Shown: piece by piece, positions 16,622 to 25,317 of the stretch | Position numbering within the stretch: the first letter of the stretch is position 1 | Layout: the number at the start of each line of letters is the position of its first letter | Assembly: GCA_900471525.1 (NCBI GenBank) | Contig: UCEZ01000047.1 | Span: 104,847 to 168,846 of the forward strand | Direction of reading: 5' to 3' | DNA: 64,000 nt | DNA from: Hyphomicrobiales bacterium | GTDB taxonomy: Bacteria > Pseudomonadota > Alphaproteobacteria > Rhizobiales > Rhizobiaceae | Notes under the pieces: generated by a model | Told to the model about the DNA's origin: nothing | The model's database searches: none | Seen by the model: only the letters and a program-made list of their open reading frames with translations | Translations under genes and position numbers: made by a program

Positions 16622-18800
16622 CGGCCAGGAACCTCCTCAGGCAATTCTCGAGGAGGCGCGAGACGTTGTTGTTGTAGTTGTTGTACGAAAGGCTTCCGCA
16701 AAAGGTGATCGATCCCACGGCGAAGAGGCCGCCACCTGTTTCAGGCTTCCCGTAGACGATGTTGGCGCTTATGCCGCCGTGCTCCCGCTGGGCTCCGTCG
16801 AAGACGTCAGGCAGCAGAAATTCTTCAAATGTCGTGTGAAACGACGGCCCGTGACCTGCGGAGAAAGCCACAACCGTCGCAAAATCCGGTGTGCCGAGAT
16901 CGGCAGCGGCTTGATCGATCTCGAAGCCCGCCGCTCCGCCGCCGGACAATCCGAAATCGCCGATGCGTTCATCAGGTGATATGCCCTCGAAAAGAAACGC
17001 CAGATCATCCCGGTAAGAGGCGGGTGTCCGAACGTAGTAGGAGCCTTCGAATCCTCCCTCGGCCGTAAAGCCGACGCCCGCAACCTTCTGAGGCGGAATT
17101 CCATTGCGGCGCCACAGGCCGCCATATTCTCCGTCGAGCTGATGGTAATATTCGCCCGGCGGGCTTGCCCAGACCCGCATTCCGCCTTCGGCGCGCCGAA
17201 CCTCGATCAAATGCGGCATGTCGCTGCGACGGCCGATCTTCCAATAGAAACCGTTGCCGCCAAGATACATGAGATTACCGCCGGCTTCCCGGTAGGCGAT
17301 CAGAGCCTCGACAGTGCGGCGAGTGTGGTACTCCGGGTGCGTCCCCGTCAGGACGACGTCATAGGATGACAAGGCGGCGAGACCGTCCCGGTCGAGGTCT
17401 TCGTCCGTGATGACGTCGAACGCAAGGCCCTTCTCCTCAAGCCAGTCCGTCAGGTGCGAGTCCGCTGGGAAATGCCGCATGCCCGATCCTTTCGGATCGA
17501 AGTAGACAAGATATTGCGGGCGCATGGTGAGGATGGGGCGCAGGCGCGACGACAGGGTTATACCGGAACCATCTGGATGCCGATTGTAAGTCGAATATCC
17601 GTAAGCGCCGACCTCATCAGGGTTGTGGGGATAGGCGCTCCAGGCAGCCACTCTTTCCGCAAGTTCGCCCACAAAGTTGCCGCGAGCGAAATTGGCGTAG
17701 GCCTGGTAGGTGAATGTCGGGGCCAGGAACAGGATTCTCTCCCGTCCCGTACTTTCCCCGGGCGTGATATAGAATGGAATGATGTCCTGGCCGGCGCCGT
17801 TATCGATCTCGAGTCCGTAGACGCCCGAGCGCGTGTTCTCGGGCACCTCGAGCTGGATCGTCGTCTTCCAGCCGCAGTCGCTGAGATCGTCGGAATGAAA
17901 GTGAATTGCCGCGTATTCGTGCGGTGCCTGTTTCCAATCCATATTTCGGCCGGACCATGCTGACGATCTGACGGCGCGGGTCGGCATATTGATCAGCGAA
18001 AGTCGTCGCCCGCTATCCTTCTCATCTGCCACCCACGTCTCTCGCGCATCGCTACCGAAATTCCAGCTCGAAATAACCTCCCACTCTGGCTCCCGCTCAG
18101 ATCCTGTCGCATCCACGCACCTTGCACTCAGCGAAGGGTTTTCGATGGAGCCATTGAAGGTTTGCTCCGGATGCCCACACCACAGGGCGGCGAAGCAGAT
18201 ATGGTCGGCGCCTGTCAGCACGTCGCTCGTCACGTTCGAGAGGCTTGCGCGAACAACGTCATCACTCCTCTTCTGTGGATCCCGTGATACCGCCACCGAG
18301 ACGCCGCTCGGCTCGAAAGCAACCTCGAGCCGGGACCAGCAACCCTTGGCCAAGCCGACGCCAAGGTCATGTGACTGCTGTTTGCCTATATGCCGGAGGA
18401 ACAGCCTATCGCCCTTGATAACGATGGCCGCCCCTGAAGTGGTATCGCCATTCCGCAATGAGAAAAGTGTCTGCGCGGAATCGGTACGCAGTGCCGGCAT
18501 TACGACCAAATCCACTTTGACTGCAGCGTAATCGCTCAATACCGGAATGGCACCGAATGCGCAGGAGCCGAGATGAATCCTTTGCTCCGCGGCCACATAT
18601 CGGTCGGCGAGACCAAAATCGACCTCCTCCGTCTTCACGCCGGGGCCGTCCGGATTGGGATCACAGCAGATCAATCGAAGTGCGCGTGCTGTGACCGGCA
18701 GATCGTTACGCGACGAAATCTTGAATTCCAGCCGGCCACCAGGAGCGGCACTCAGAGGTGCGGCATATCCGATTAGTCCTGGTAGCTTTTGCCCGCTCAT
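16614..18800 (-). CDS. N,N-dimethylformamidase large-subunit-like amidohydrolase
   Basis: About 728 residues, near the usual length of dimethylformamidase large subunits. An N-terminal concanavalin/LamG-like part is followed by a glutamine-amidotransferase-like catalytic part. The Tyr-containing segments FTYQAYANFARGN and GYSTYNRHPDGSG and the Glu in GTHPEYHT match the regions that hold the mononuclear iron (two Tyr, one Glu) in characterised dimethylformamidase. No small-subunit gene is visible. Some proteins of this family hydrolyse other amides. The ATG at 18800 matches the family N terminus; an upstream ATG at 18827 is possible but abuts the operator. It is first in an operon with the imine reductase, GNAT and amine oxidase. 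Confidence 0.8.
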   Translation of the reverse strand: MSGQKLPGLIGYAAPLSAAPGGRLEFKISSRNDLPVTARALRLICCDPNPDGPGVKTEEVDFGLADRYVAAEQRIHLGSCAFGAIPVLSDYAAVKVDLVVMPALRTDSAQTLFSLRNGDTTSGAAIVIKGDRLFLRHIGKQQSHDLGVGLAKGCWSRLEVAFEPSGVSVAVSRDPQKRSDDVVRASLSNVTSDVLTGADHICFAALWCGHPEQTFNGSIENPSLSARCVDATGSEREPEWEVISSWNFGSDARETWVADEKDSGRRLSLINMPTRAVRSSAWSGRNMDWKQAPHEYAAIHFHSDDLSDCGWKTTIQLEVPENTRSGVYGLEIDNGAGQDIIPFYITPGESTGRERILFLAPTFTYQAYANFARGNFVGELAERVAAWSAYPHNPDEVGAYGYSTYNRHPDGSGITLSSRLRPILTMRPQYLVYFDPKGSGMRHFPADSHLTDWLEEKGLAFDVITDEDLDRDGLAALSSYDVVLTGTHPEYHTRRTVEALIAYREAGGNLMYLGGNGFYWKIGRRSDMPHLIEVRRAEGGMRVWASPPGEYYHQLDGEYGGLWRRNGIPPQKVAGVGFTAEGGFEGSYYVRTPASYRDDLAFLFEGISPDERIGDFGLSGGGAAGFEIDQAAADLGTPDFATVVAFSAGHGPSFHTTFEEFLLPDVFDGAQREHGGISANIVYGKPETGGGLFAVGSITFCGSLSYNNYNNNVSRLLENCLRRFLADD

Positions 18801-18834
18801 TGCCCGAGATCCGGTTTGCATCTTCATATAGAAT

Positions 18835-18846
18835 ATCGTATACGAT
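18835..18846. promoter_or_regulatory. Operator ATCGTATACGAT in the amidohydrolase/GntR divergent promoter
   Basis: A perfect 12-base palindrome 35 bases upstream of the amidohydrolase start and 92 bases upstream of the divergent gntR start. This location fits repression of the operon and autoregulation. Confidence 0.7.
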
Positions 18847-18937
18847 CATAAGTCAAGACACCTGAAGCCAAATCGCATATATACTACGGTATTCGATTAG
18901 TACGCAGGTCGGCTGTCAGTCGATCATGGAGTGAACT

Positions 18938-19618
18938 TTGCCGCTAAAAGTCCAGAACCTGCCCTCGCTTGCCCATACCCCACCGACCTCCGATATCATC
19001 GCCAAGCATATCCGCGAGGCGATCGTTACCGGCGACCTGGATGAAGGCGAACCCATTCGTCAAGATGACATAGCCAAGCTTTTCGACGTCAGCAAAATTC
19101 CAGTGCGTGAGGCTCTGAAGCGATTGGAAGCCGAAGGTCTTGTCGAGTTCCAACGGAACCGCGGCGCCGTAGTGACGAGCGTCACCGAGCCTGAGATCGC
19201 CGAGATTTTCGAGGTCCGAGGCATGCTGGAATCAAATGCGCTGCAACTCTCGATACCGCGGATGACCGACCGGACGTTTCAGCGCGCCGAAGCCTATTGC
19301 GATGAGTTCGCACGCGAGACCGACGTCGCGCGATGGGCAGAATTGAACTGGCAGTTTCACTCCTGCCTCTACGAGGACGCCGACCGGCCATTCCTGCTCA
19401 ATCTGATCCGTTCCGTGAATGATCGAATAGAGCGTTATCTTCGCATTCAATTGACTTTGTCGGGTGGAACCGGCGTCGATGATCGCGAGCATCGGCAGAT
19501 ACTTGCTGCTTGTCGAGAGCGCAATGTAGCTCTGGCATCGGAGCTGCTGGTTAGTCACATTACCAAGGCGTGCGAATCTCTGTTGAGCAATCTACCAAAG
19601 GTAAGGGATCGCAAATAG
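18938..19618 (+). CDS. GntR family regulator (FadR/FCD subfamily), probable regulator of the island
   Basis: A 226-residue transcription factor. A winged-helix domain at about residues 15-80 contains IRQDDIAKLFDVSKIPVREA, the classic GntR recognition segment. An all-helical FCD ligand domain follows with the metal/ligand-type ELNWQFHSCLYE and DREHRQILAACRERN motifs. The start is TTG at 18938 with GGAG six bases upstream, because the ATG at 18926 runs into a stop. It is divergent from the amidohydrolase operon. Its likely operator is ATCGTATACGAT, found at four sites in this island. The effector is inferred to be a pathway substrate or intermediate. Confidence 0.92.
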   Translation: MPLKVQNLPSLAHTPPTSDIIAKHIREAIVTGDLDEGEPIRQDDIAKLFDVSKIPVREALKRLEAEGLVEFQRNRGAVVTSVTEPEIAEIFEVRGMLESNALQLSIPRMTDRTFQRAEAYCDEFARETDVARWAELNWQFHSCLYEDADRPFLLNLIRSVNDRIERYLRIQLTLSGGTGVDDREHRQILAACRERNVALASELLVSHITKACESLLSNLPKVRDRK

Positions 19619-19634
19619 GTGGTCGGAAATGGCT

Positions 19635-19665
19635 GGTTGAGATAGGCCAACTGGCTATCTCAACC
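19635..19665 (+). terminator. Strong hairpin after gntR
   Basis: GGTTGAGATAG and CTATCTCAACC form an 11-bp stem with a 9-base loop, beginning 17 bases after the gntR stop. No U-tract follows, so the terminator role is probable but not certain. Confidence 0.5.
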
Positions 19666-19944
19666 CCAATGACTTTGAAACCAAGGTGGGATTAGCCTAA
19701 CCTCGTGTCCGTTAAACCGGCAGCCGGCCCGCGCCGACGCGCTTTCTGAAGACTCAGGCCACGTCAAAACGGATCGTCACGACACGCTTCGTTCGGGAAA
19801 ACAGTTGCGGAGTGACAATGACGTGATGTGGCAGCGTGGTGGAATGGACTGCCTGACCCGAAGAACCCACGGCGCTCAAACATCGCCAAAATCATATTGC
19901 CAATGATCACTATCCGGACATAACAGCGCCATATGAGCCCAGCG
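19666..19944. other. No gene recognised between gntR and the AraC gene
   Basis: Short minus-strand reading stretches occur, such as about 37 codons ending near 19756 with HVIVTPQLFSRTKRVV, but they have no start signal and I cannot assign them. They may be the tail of a decayed gene. Confidence 0.3.
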
Positions 19945-20934
19945 CTATTTGCCGAGGCGCGTCAATTGCAGTGTTTCGGTCGGCATTTCACCAAAAGCCT
20001 CGCGGTAGAGAACGGAAAAACGTCCCATGTGGGTAAACCCCCAATTGCGGGCGACATCAGAAATTGAAACGCGATCGTGTTTGCCGGCGACAAGCTCGCG
20101 GCGCACACTCTCCAGACGCAATTGACGCAGGTAGTTCAGCGGCGTGGTATCCTTGAACTGCTGGAAGGCCACCTGCAGCGAACGGACGCTGACGCCGGAC
20201 GCTTGAGCGATGTCTTCAACATTGATGGCGCTCGCAATATTCGCGATCATGTAGTCAATCGCCCGTTTCACCTGTCGCGGCATGGCAGGAGAAACAGGAC
20301 GCTCCAACAATGCCGAATATCGGTGCGGCACGCTTTCAAGCATGGCGACCATAATCGTTCGGAAGAAATATTCCGTGGAGCGCGCCGAGATGTTATCCGG
20401 CGGACCGTTGGCGAGATTGTCCCAAAGGAGTTGCCCAAATGCGGCGAGCTTGGCACCGGCAGCGGACTGCATGTCGCATTCGGCGAAAAGATCGAGCTCG
20501 TGGATCACCGGCATGTCCAGCAGCTCGGAGAGCTGACGGATGACCGCTTTGCGGCTGAAGGCAATGCCGATGTGGCTTCGCTCGGAATGTAGCCGCAGCA
20601 GCCGGGTCTGGGAGAGATCTGTCGCAATAAGCTTGCCGGGTGTCGATACGAACTGGCGGCCGCGCGCATCCAGTTCCATCGCTCCGGCAAGTGGCACGTA
20701 GATCGCAAAGGCGTCCGGTGGCTCGGAGAAGCTGACCTCCATTCCAGACCGGCACACGCCCGACCAGATGTCGAATTCGCCTGTCGAGAAATGAAGGTCT
20801 TCCACCGAAATCGACGCCCCCTTGTTCAACGAACTGACGCGGACGGGCTTCAGGGTCTTCGCATAATGTTCACGCAACTGATCGACGTCGGCTTCCACAA
20901 CCTTGAAACGGGAGACCTCGCCGGGTCTGCTCAT
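19945..20934 (-). CDS. AraC family transcriptional regulator (AraC_binding_2 type)
   Basis: A 329-residue regulator. The N-terminal ~180 residues form a cupin-like ligand domain (FAIYVPLAGAMELDARGRQF). The C-terminal ~100 residues have two helix-turn-helix units, with INVEDIAQASGVSVRSLQVAF and ISDVARNWGFTHMGRFSVLYREAFGEMPTE. The subfamily is close to regulators of aromatic or plant-compound catabolism. No obvious target operon is adjacent: the left neighbour is the hydroxyproline-type island and the right one is the Tad-type cluster. The Shine-Dalgarno signal is weak. Confidence 0.88.
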   Translation of the reverse strand: MSRPGEVSRFKVVEADVDQLREHYAKTLKPVRVSSLNKGASISVEDLHFSTGEFDIWSGVCRSGMEVSFSEPPDAFAIYVPLAGAMELDARGRQFVSTPGKLIATDLSQTRLLRLHSERSHIGIAFSRKAVIRQLSELLDMPVIHELDLFAECDMQSAAGAKLAAFGQLLWDNLANGPPDNISARSTEYFFRTIMVAMLESVPHRYSALLERPVSPAMPRQVKRAIDYMIANIASAINVEDIAQASGVSVRSLQVAFQQFKDTTPLNYLRQLRLESVRRELVAGKHDRVSISDVARNWGFTHMGRFSVLYREAFGEMPTETLQLTRLGK

Positions 20935-21476
20935 CAGAGGAGGCGCCCTGAGGGAATGGGCGACGGCATTGCGGAGAGTTCCGCCGGGATAATATACAGG
21001 CGTATCTGCCCGGAGAAACCGCCGACCTCCAGCCTATAATGCTTCATCGTCAAAGCCAGCGTCTCCAATCATGTGCCTCAACACGGCTGATTAGTATGAC
21101 TTTTACACATATTAGGACATTCGTAAACTCTTTCCGCGACGGACGAATATCCGCTGTGCGAACAGGATGTCCGCTGCACGCGCGAAACCGATGAAAAGGC
21201 GGGGCTCTTCAAACAGAGCTGCACGAGGCGCGCACGGTGCTAAATCGCTCAAAAAACCCAGATACAACTTTTATGGTATGTAGTTACAAAATATACATTC
21301 TTAACGGGAGAAACCTGCGACGTCATCGAAGTAAAATTTTCCTCTTCAAAATTGCATGCGCAAACTGGATATCTTTTCGTCATTTAAGCTCATCATTAAT
21401 ATTACTATTTACTTGTAGATAATGTTTGCAACGCACCATCGGCCGATCAAAAAGCTGAATTGGTGTATCTGAAAAC
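20935..21476. other. 540-base intergenic region, AT-rich in its right half
   Basis: No gene is supported. From about 21240 to 21470 the sequence is much more AT-rich than the window average, which suggests a promoter region for the Tad-type genes or acquired DNA. A 61-codon plus-strand frame (21237-21422) lacks a ribosome-binding site and any recognisable motif. Confidence 0.35.
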
Positions 21477-22814
21477 ATGCGTCTCATCTCTTTCGTCACC
21501 GCTCGGTTGCGGTTGAAATCCCTGCTTCGTGACAGAAACGGAAACGTTGCGCTGGTCGTCGCAATTGTTGCGGTGCCAATGCTTCTCGCCGTAGGCGCCA
21601 GCCTTGATTACACCCGCGCCTACAATGTTCAGAACAAGATGCAGGCTGACCTTGATGCCGCTCTTGTAGCGGCCATCAAGCAGATCGACACCAATGACGA
21701 AGGTAAGCTGGAAGAAAAGATTACCGACTGGTTTGAAGCGCAGGCAGACAAGCGTGATTCCAGCTACGACCTGACGGACATCAAGGTCGACAAGTCAGGT
21801 CACACCATAACAGCCACGGCCAAAGGGACCGTGCCCACGACTTTGATGACCCTTGCGGACATCAAAACCGTACCGGTTGGCGTCGTTAGCGCCATCAAGG
21901 GCCCGGCGACCTCCTACGTGAACGTCTATGTCGTCATCGACAAATCGCCCTCGATGCTTCTGGCGGCAACGAGCGCAGGGCAGTCACAGATGCGCAAGAA
22001 CGCCAATTGCGAGTTTGCCTGTCACAACACCGCAGACCCGGTCACTGTTCAGGGTAAAAAGTACCCAACCTACTACGCCTACAGCAAAGCCGCGGGCGTC
22101 AAGCTTCGATCCGACGTCGCGCTTGACGCAGTGGGAGAGGTTCTCGACATGATCGACAGCGCCGATAATAGCCATGCGCGGATCAAGGTCGGCCTTTACG
22201 GGCTCGGGGAAACAATCTCGGAGGTCTTGTCGCCGACCTACACGACCAGCACGGTCCGGAAGAAACTTTCCGATGACAGCAGTGGCCTCACGAGCGCGAG
22301 TTCGATGAAGTCCACGGATTTCAACACGGCACTCAAGGCCCTGAAGAGCAAGGTTGGAGCTGCGGGTGACGGCTCGTCTGCAGGTTCGCCACTCAAGCTC
22401 GTTCTCCTGCTGACCGACGGCGTGCAATCGCATCGCGACTGGGTCATTACTGGCGCCGGCAAATACTGGGGCAAGGTGACGCCGCTCAATCCCGATTGGT
22501 GTGCTTACCTCAAGGAGAACAAGGCCAGCGTCGCAGTTCTCTATACCGAATACCTGGCGATCCCACTTGATTGGGGATACAACGCCACCATCGGTGACAC
22601 CATGAAAAACAGTGCCTGGACAACGACCTGGGGTGGAACTCTGCATAGTGGCGTCAGCGGTACCACAAGCCGCCAGGACTATATTCCGATAGCGCTGCAG
22701 GATTGCGCTTCCTCGCCTGACCTCTTCATCTCCGCGTCGTCCGAAGACGAAATCACAAAGGGCCTTTCCACTCTTTTCACCCAGTATCTAACGTCCGTGC
22801 GGCTCACCCAATGA
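21477..22814 (+). CDS. TadG-like pilus-assembly protein with von Willebrand A domain
   Basis: A 445-residue protein. The N terminus has a TadE/TadG-like stretch (DRNGNVALVVAIVAVPMLLAVG) that acts as a single membrane anchor. A periplasmic VWA domain follows with the MIDAS pattern DKSPS near residue 160 and a downstream LLLTDGVQ. Cys pairs flank the insert. TadG proteins belong to the Flp/Tad pilus or related envelope machinery. It overlaps the next TadE-like gene by four bases, so the three genes form an operon. None of the Tad ATPase, secretin or Flp pilin genes is in the window. Confidence 0.85.
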   Translation: MRLISFVTARLRLKSLLRDRNGNVALVVAIVAVPMLLAVGASLDYTRAYNVQNKMQADLDAALVAAIKQIDTNDEGKLEEKITDWFEAQADKRDSSYDLTDIKVDKSGHTITATAKGTVPTTLMTLADIKTVPVGVVSAIKGPATSYVNVYVVIDKSPSMLLAATSAGQSQMRKNANCEFACHNTADPVTVQGKKYPTYYAYSKAAGVKLRSDVALDAVGEVLDMIDSADNSHARIKVGLYGLGETISEVLSPTYTTSTVRKKLSDDSSGLTSASSMKSTDFNTALKALKSKVGAAGDGSSAGSPLKLVLLLTDGVQSHRDWVITGAGKYWGKVTPLNPDWCAYLKENKASVAVLYTEYLAIPLDWGYNATIGDTMKNSAWTTTWGGTLHSGVSGTTSRQDYIPIALQDCASSPDLFISASSEDEITKGLSTLFTQYLTSVRLTQ

Positions 22815-23332
22815 TGCGCCCCCGGATCGTCCATCGGTTTCTCAAAGACAAATCCGGCGTTGCAGCGATCGAATTCGCGATCCTGGCATTGCCGCTGTTC
22901 ATGCTTATTTTTGGAATCATCGAGGTTTCGGCGATGTTCTTCGTTGACACAGCGCTCGATGCTTCCGTGCACAAAAACGCGCGGTTTATCAAAACCGGCC
23001 GAGCCGCGGAGATGAAGATGTCTCTGGCGACATTCAAGGCAAAGATCTGCGGCGACATGGTCTACATGTTGAACTGTCAATCAAAACTGCTTGTCTCGGC
23101 CAATGTCATCACGGATGTCTCGACAGTCGGCGGTATGGTGCCCATCGATTCCAAAGGCAATGTGAGTGTAACCGAGAGCTTCAATATCGGCTATGGCAGC
23201 GACTATGTTCTCGTTCAGGCCTTCCTGCCCTGGCCGCAAGTGACCAAGCTCTACTCCCTCTCCAGCCAAACACTGTCCGATGGGAGCTACCTTTTGGGCG
23301 CCTCCACATTGTTTCGCAACGAACCATTCTGA
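22811..23332 (+). CDS. TadE-like minor pseudopilin/membrane protein
   Basis: A 173-residue protein. Near the N terminus is the TadE signature (KSGVAAIEFAILALPLFMLIFGIIE), a hydrophobic helix preceded by positive charges with Glu at the position required for pseudopilin processing. The rest is a small extracytoplasmic domain with two Cys. It overlaps tadG-like by four bases and is followed by a second TadE-like gene after ten bases. Confidence 0.87.
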   Translation: MMRPRIVHRFLKDKSGVAAIEFAILALPLFMLIFGIIEVSAMFFVDTALDASVHKNARFIKTGRAAEMKMSLATFKAKICGDMVYMLNCQSKLLVSANVITDVSTVGGMVPIDSKGNVSVTESFNIGYGSDYVLVQAFLPWPQVTKLYSLSSQTLSDGSYLLGASTLFRNEPF

Positions 23333-23342
23333 GTAAACCCAA

Positions 23343-23915
23343 ATGAAATCCCTTCAATACAGTTTTGGGTCGCGATTGTTGCGACGCTTCAGCGAAGACC
23401 GTGCAGGCGCATCAGCGATCGAATTCGTACTGCTGCTTCCTTTTCTCTTCCTCCTGCTCGCCGGAACCGTCGATCTTGGACAGGGACTGGCGGTCCAAAG
23501 AAAGATGAATCAGATCGCTTCCACATCAGCTGAAATGGTGTCGATGCAAAGCAGCTGGACGCGCTCCGATATTTCAACCGTCCTTTCAGGAGTAAGCTCG
23601 ATCCTCGAGCCGTATGACCTCACGGGCCTCACCGTTCTCATTTGCGTCGTGGAAGTCGACACCAAGAATAAGGCGACTGTAGTCTGGTCGGCGGCCTATG
23701 GCGCAACGGCCCTTTCCGCCGGGCAGGCGTCACCCTTCGACATCCCTGACGAGTTACAGGAAAAGGACACGCAAATGATCGTGACGCGCGTACAATATAA
23801 GCTGGAAACCGTCTTCTCCGCCTTGTTTGAGAGTTTTACCGGTGTCCGGGGCTACGAGTATGACAGGCATTTCTTCACAAGGCCGCGCAACAGCAACACG
23901 ATCAGCTACAGCTAG
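23343..23915 (+). CDS. TadE-like minor pseudopilin/membrane protein
   Basis: A 190-residue paralogue of the preceding gene. The signature DRAGASAIEFVLLLPFLFLLL is at about residues 18-38. The remainder is a periplasmic domain ending in an Arg- and Asn-rich tail. It is third in the TadG-TadE-TadE operon. The unlinked pilus core genes, if present in the genome, would show whether this set works with a Tad pilus or independently. Confidence 0.87.
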   Translation: MKSLQYSFGSRLLRRFSEDRAGASAIEFVLLLPFLFLLLAGTVDLGQGLAVQRKMNQIASTSAEMVSMQSSWTRSDISTVLSGVSSILEPYDLTGLTVLICVVEVDTKNKATVVWSAAYGATALSAGQASPFDIPDELQEKDTQMIVTRVQYKLETVFSALFESFTGVRGYEYDRHFFTRPRNSNTISYS

Positions 23916-23953
23916 TACTGAGCGTTCCACTCCACGTCAAAAGGACTCTGACC

Positions 23954-24685
23954 ATGTGCTTTGAATGCAATTCCACCCGCCTCAACCGCCGCTCCTTCGT
24001 AACACTTGCCGGTCTCGGCGGCATTGCGGTAATGACCGGCAGCCTTGCGATGACGACGAGAGCTTTGGCGTTGGACGCCGCCCCCACCGTTTCGCCCGAT
24101 GAAGCGCTGGCAAGACTGCAGGAAGGCAACAGGAAATTCGTTGCCGATGCCGAAGCCTGCGCGGCGAATTTCGGCAAGCGACGGCAGGACGTTGCGAAAA
24201 GCCAAGCGCCCTGGGCAATCGTGCTCACCTGTTCCGATAGTCGCGTCGTGCCGGAGTTGATCTTCGGCGGCGCCACGCTCGGCGAATTGTTCGTGGCACG
24301 CAATGCCGGCAACGTCATCGACACCGATGTGCTGGGCACGATTGAATATGGTGCGGAACACCTGCACGCCCCACTGATCGTGGTCATGGGCCACAAGCGT
24401 TGCGGTGCGGTTTCCGCTGCCTGCGACGTGGTCGCCCACGGCACAAAACTCGACGGCTCGATCGGCAAAATGATCCAGCCGATCCTGCCGGTGGCGCTTG
24501 CTGAAACCGACCGAGGCGAGAATTTCATCGACAAGACTGTGCACGCCAATGCACTGAATGGTGCAGAGCGCGTCATGGCGGAGAGCCCGATCGTCGCGCG
24601 TCTCGTGGATGAGGGCAAGGTCAAGATCGTCTCCGCCTATTACGATCTCGATACGGGCGTCGTCGAATTCATGCACAAGGCCTGA
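23954..24685 (+). CDS. Beta-class carbonic anhydrase with Tat signal
   Basis: A 243-residue zinc enzyme interconverting CO2 and bicarbonate. The zinc ligands are visible as CSDSR (Cys93, Asp95) and GHKRCG (His147, Cys150). The N terminus has a twin-arginine motif (NRRSFVTLAG) and a hydrophobic segment ending about residue 40, so the protein is probably exported folded to the periplasm; most beta enzymes are cytoplasmic. It is a monocistronic gene, 38 bases after the TadE-like gene. Confidence 0.92.
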   Translation: MCFECNSTRLNRRSFVTLAGLGGIAVMTGSLAMTTRALALDAAPTVSPDEALARLQEGNRKFVADAEACAANFGKRRQDVAKSQAPWAIVLTCSDSRVVPELIFGGATLGELFVARNAGNVIDTDVLGTIEYGAEHLHAPLIVVMGHKRCGAVSAACDVVAHGTKLDGSIGKMIQPILPVALAETDRGENFIDKTVHANALNGAERVMAESPIVARLVDEGKVKIVSAYYDLDTGVVEFMHKA

Positions 24686-24863
24686 TCGGCGACGGGGCGT
24701 CTGGAACTTAACGTTCTCGAGGCTGGCAAGCGGCAGATGCTGCACAAACTGAAAAGAGATGGGGCCAGGATAGTACCGACCATGGCCCCACCTCTGCATC
24801 GACCTGCGACCGGACGCATCCGCTCGTGGGATGTCAGCCTTCCGTGCTCACAGCAAGCCCGCG

Positions 24864-25061
24864 CTAGTGAATGTCGCGGGCGACCAAGGCATCGACCAGT
24901 CCAATCTGGGACCGCACGCCGCGTTTGTATTCTGAAATCAGAATCTTGGCTTCGGTCACAGCCTCGCTTCGAGGCATCTTCTTTTGTGAACACCATGCAT
25001 CGAGAACGGCTTGCAGCAGAGCAATATCTTTTGGCGGTATGGTGGTCGCAAAATGTTGCAT
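24864..25061 (-). CDS. Small hypothetical protein (65 residues)
   Basis: A short, charged, probably helical cytoplasmic protein. I do not recognise the family. It is supported as a gene by a strong GGGAGG about eight bases before its ATG. The motif PPKDIALLQAVLDAWCSQKK precedes a region rich in Glu and Arg. It is monocistronic and converges on the carbonic anhydrase gene. Confidence 0.65.
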   Translation of the reverse strand: MQHFATTIPPKDIALLQAVLDAWCSQKKMPRSEAVTEAKILISEYKRGVRSQIGLVDALVARDIH

Positions 25062-25317
25062 CGTTATCCCCTCCCAAGGACGACATCACCGCTGTCCCAG
25101 ATCGTCTTCCGCGATCTCCAGCGATGCGACTTTAGTCTAATTTGCGGCGACGGCAAAACAGAACTGAGGGGGCAATATTTTGTTATCGCTAACCATTGTG
25201 CAGGGTGGATTCTCCCACGGATGGTGGCGTCGCAGGCGCGCACTGTGACGTAGGTTTCGTCAGCATGCCGCTTTTGAGCGGTACCACGTGTGTGACTTTG
25301 GAGCCTCTGAAGCTTGG

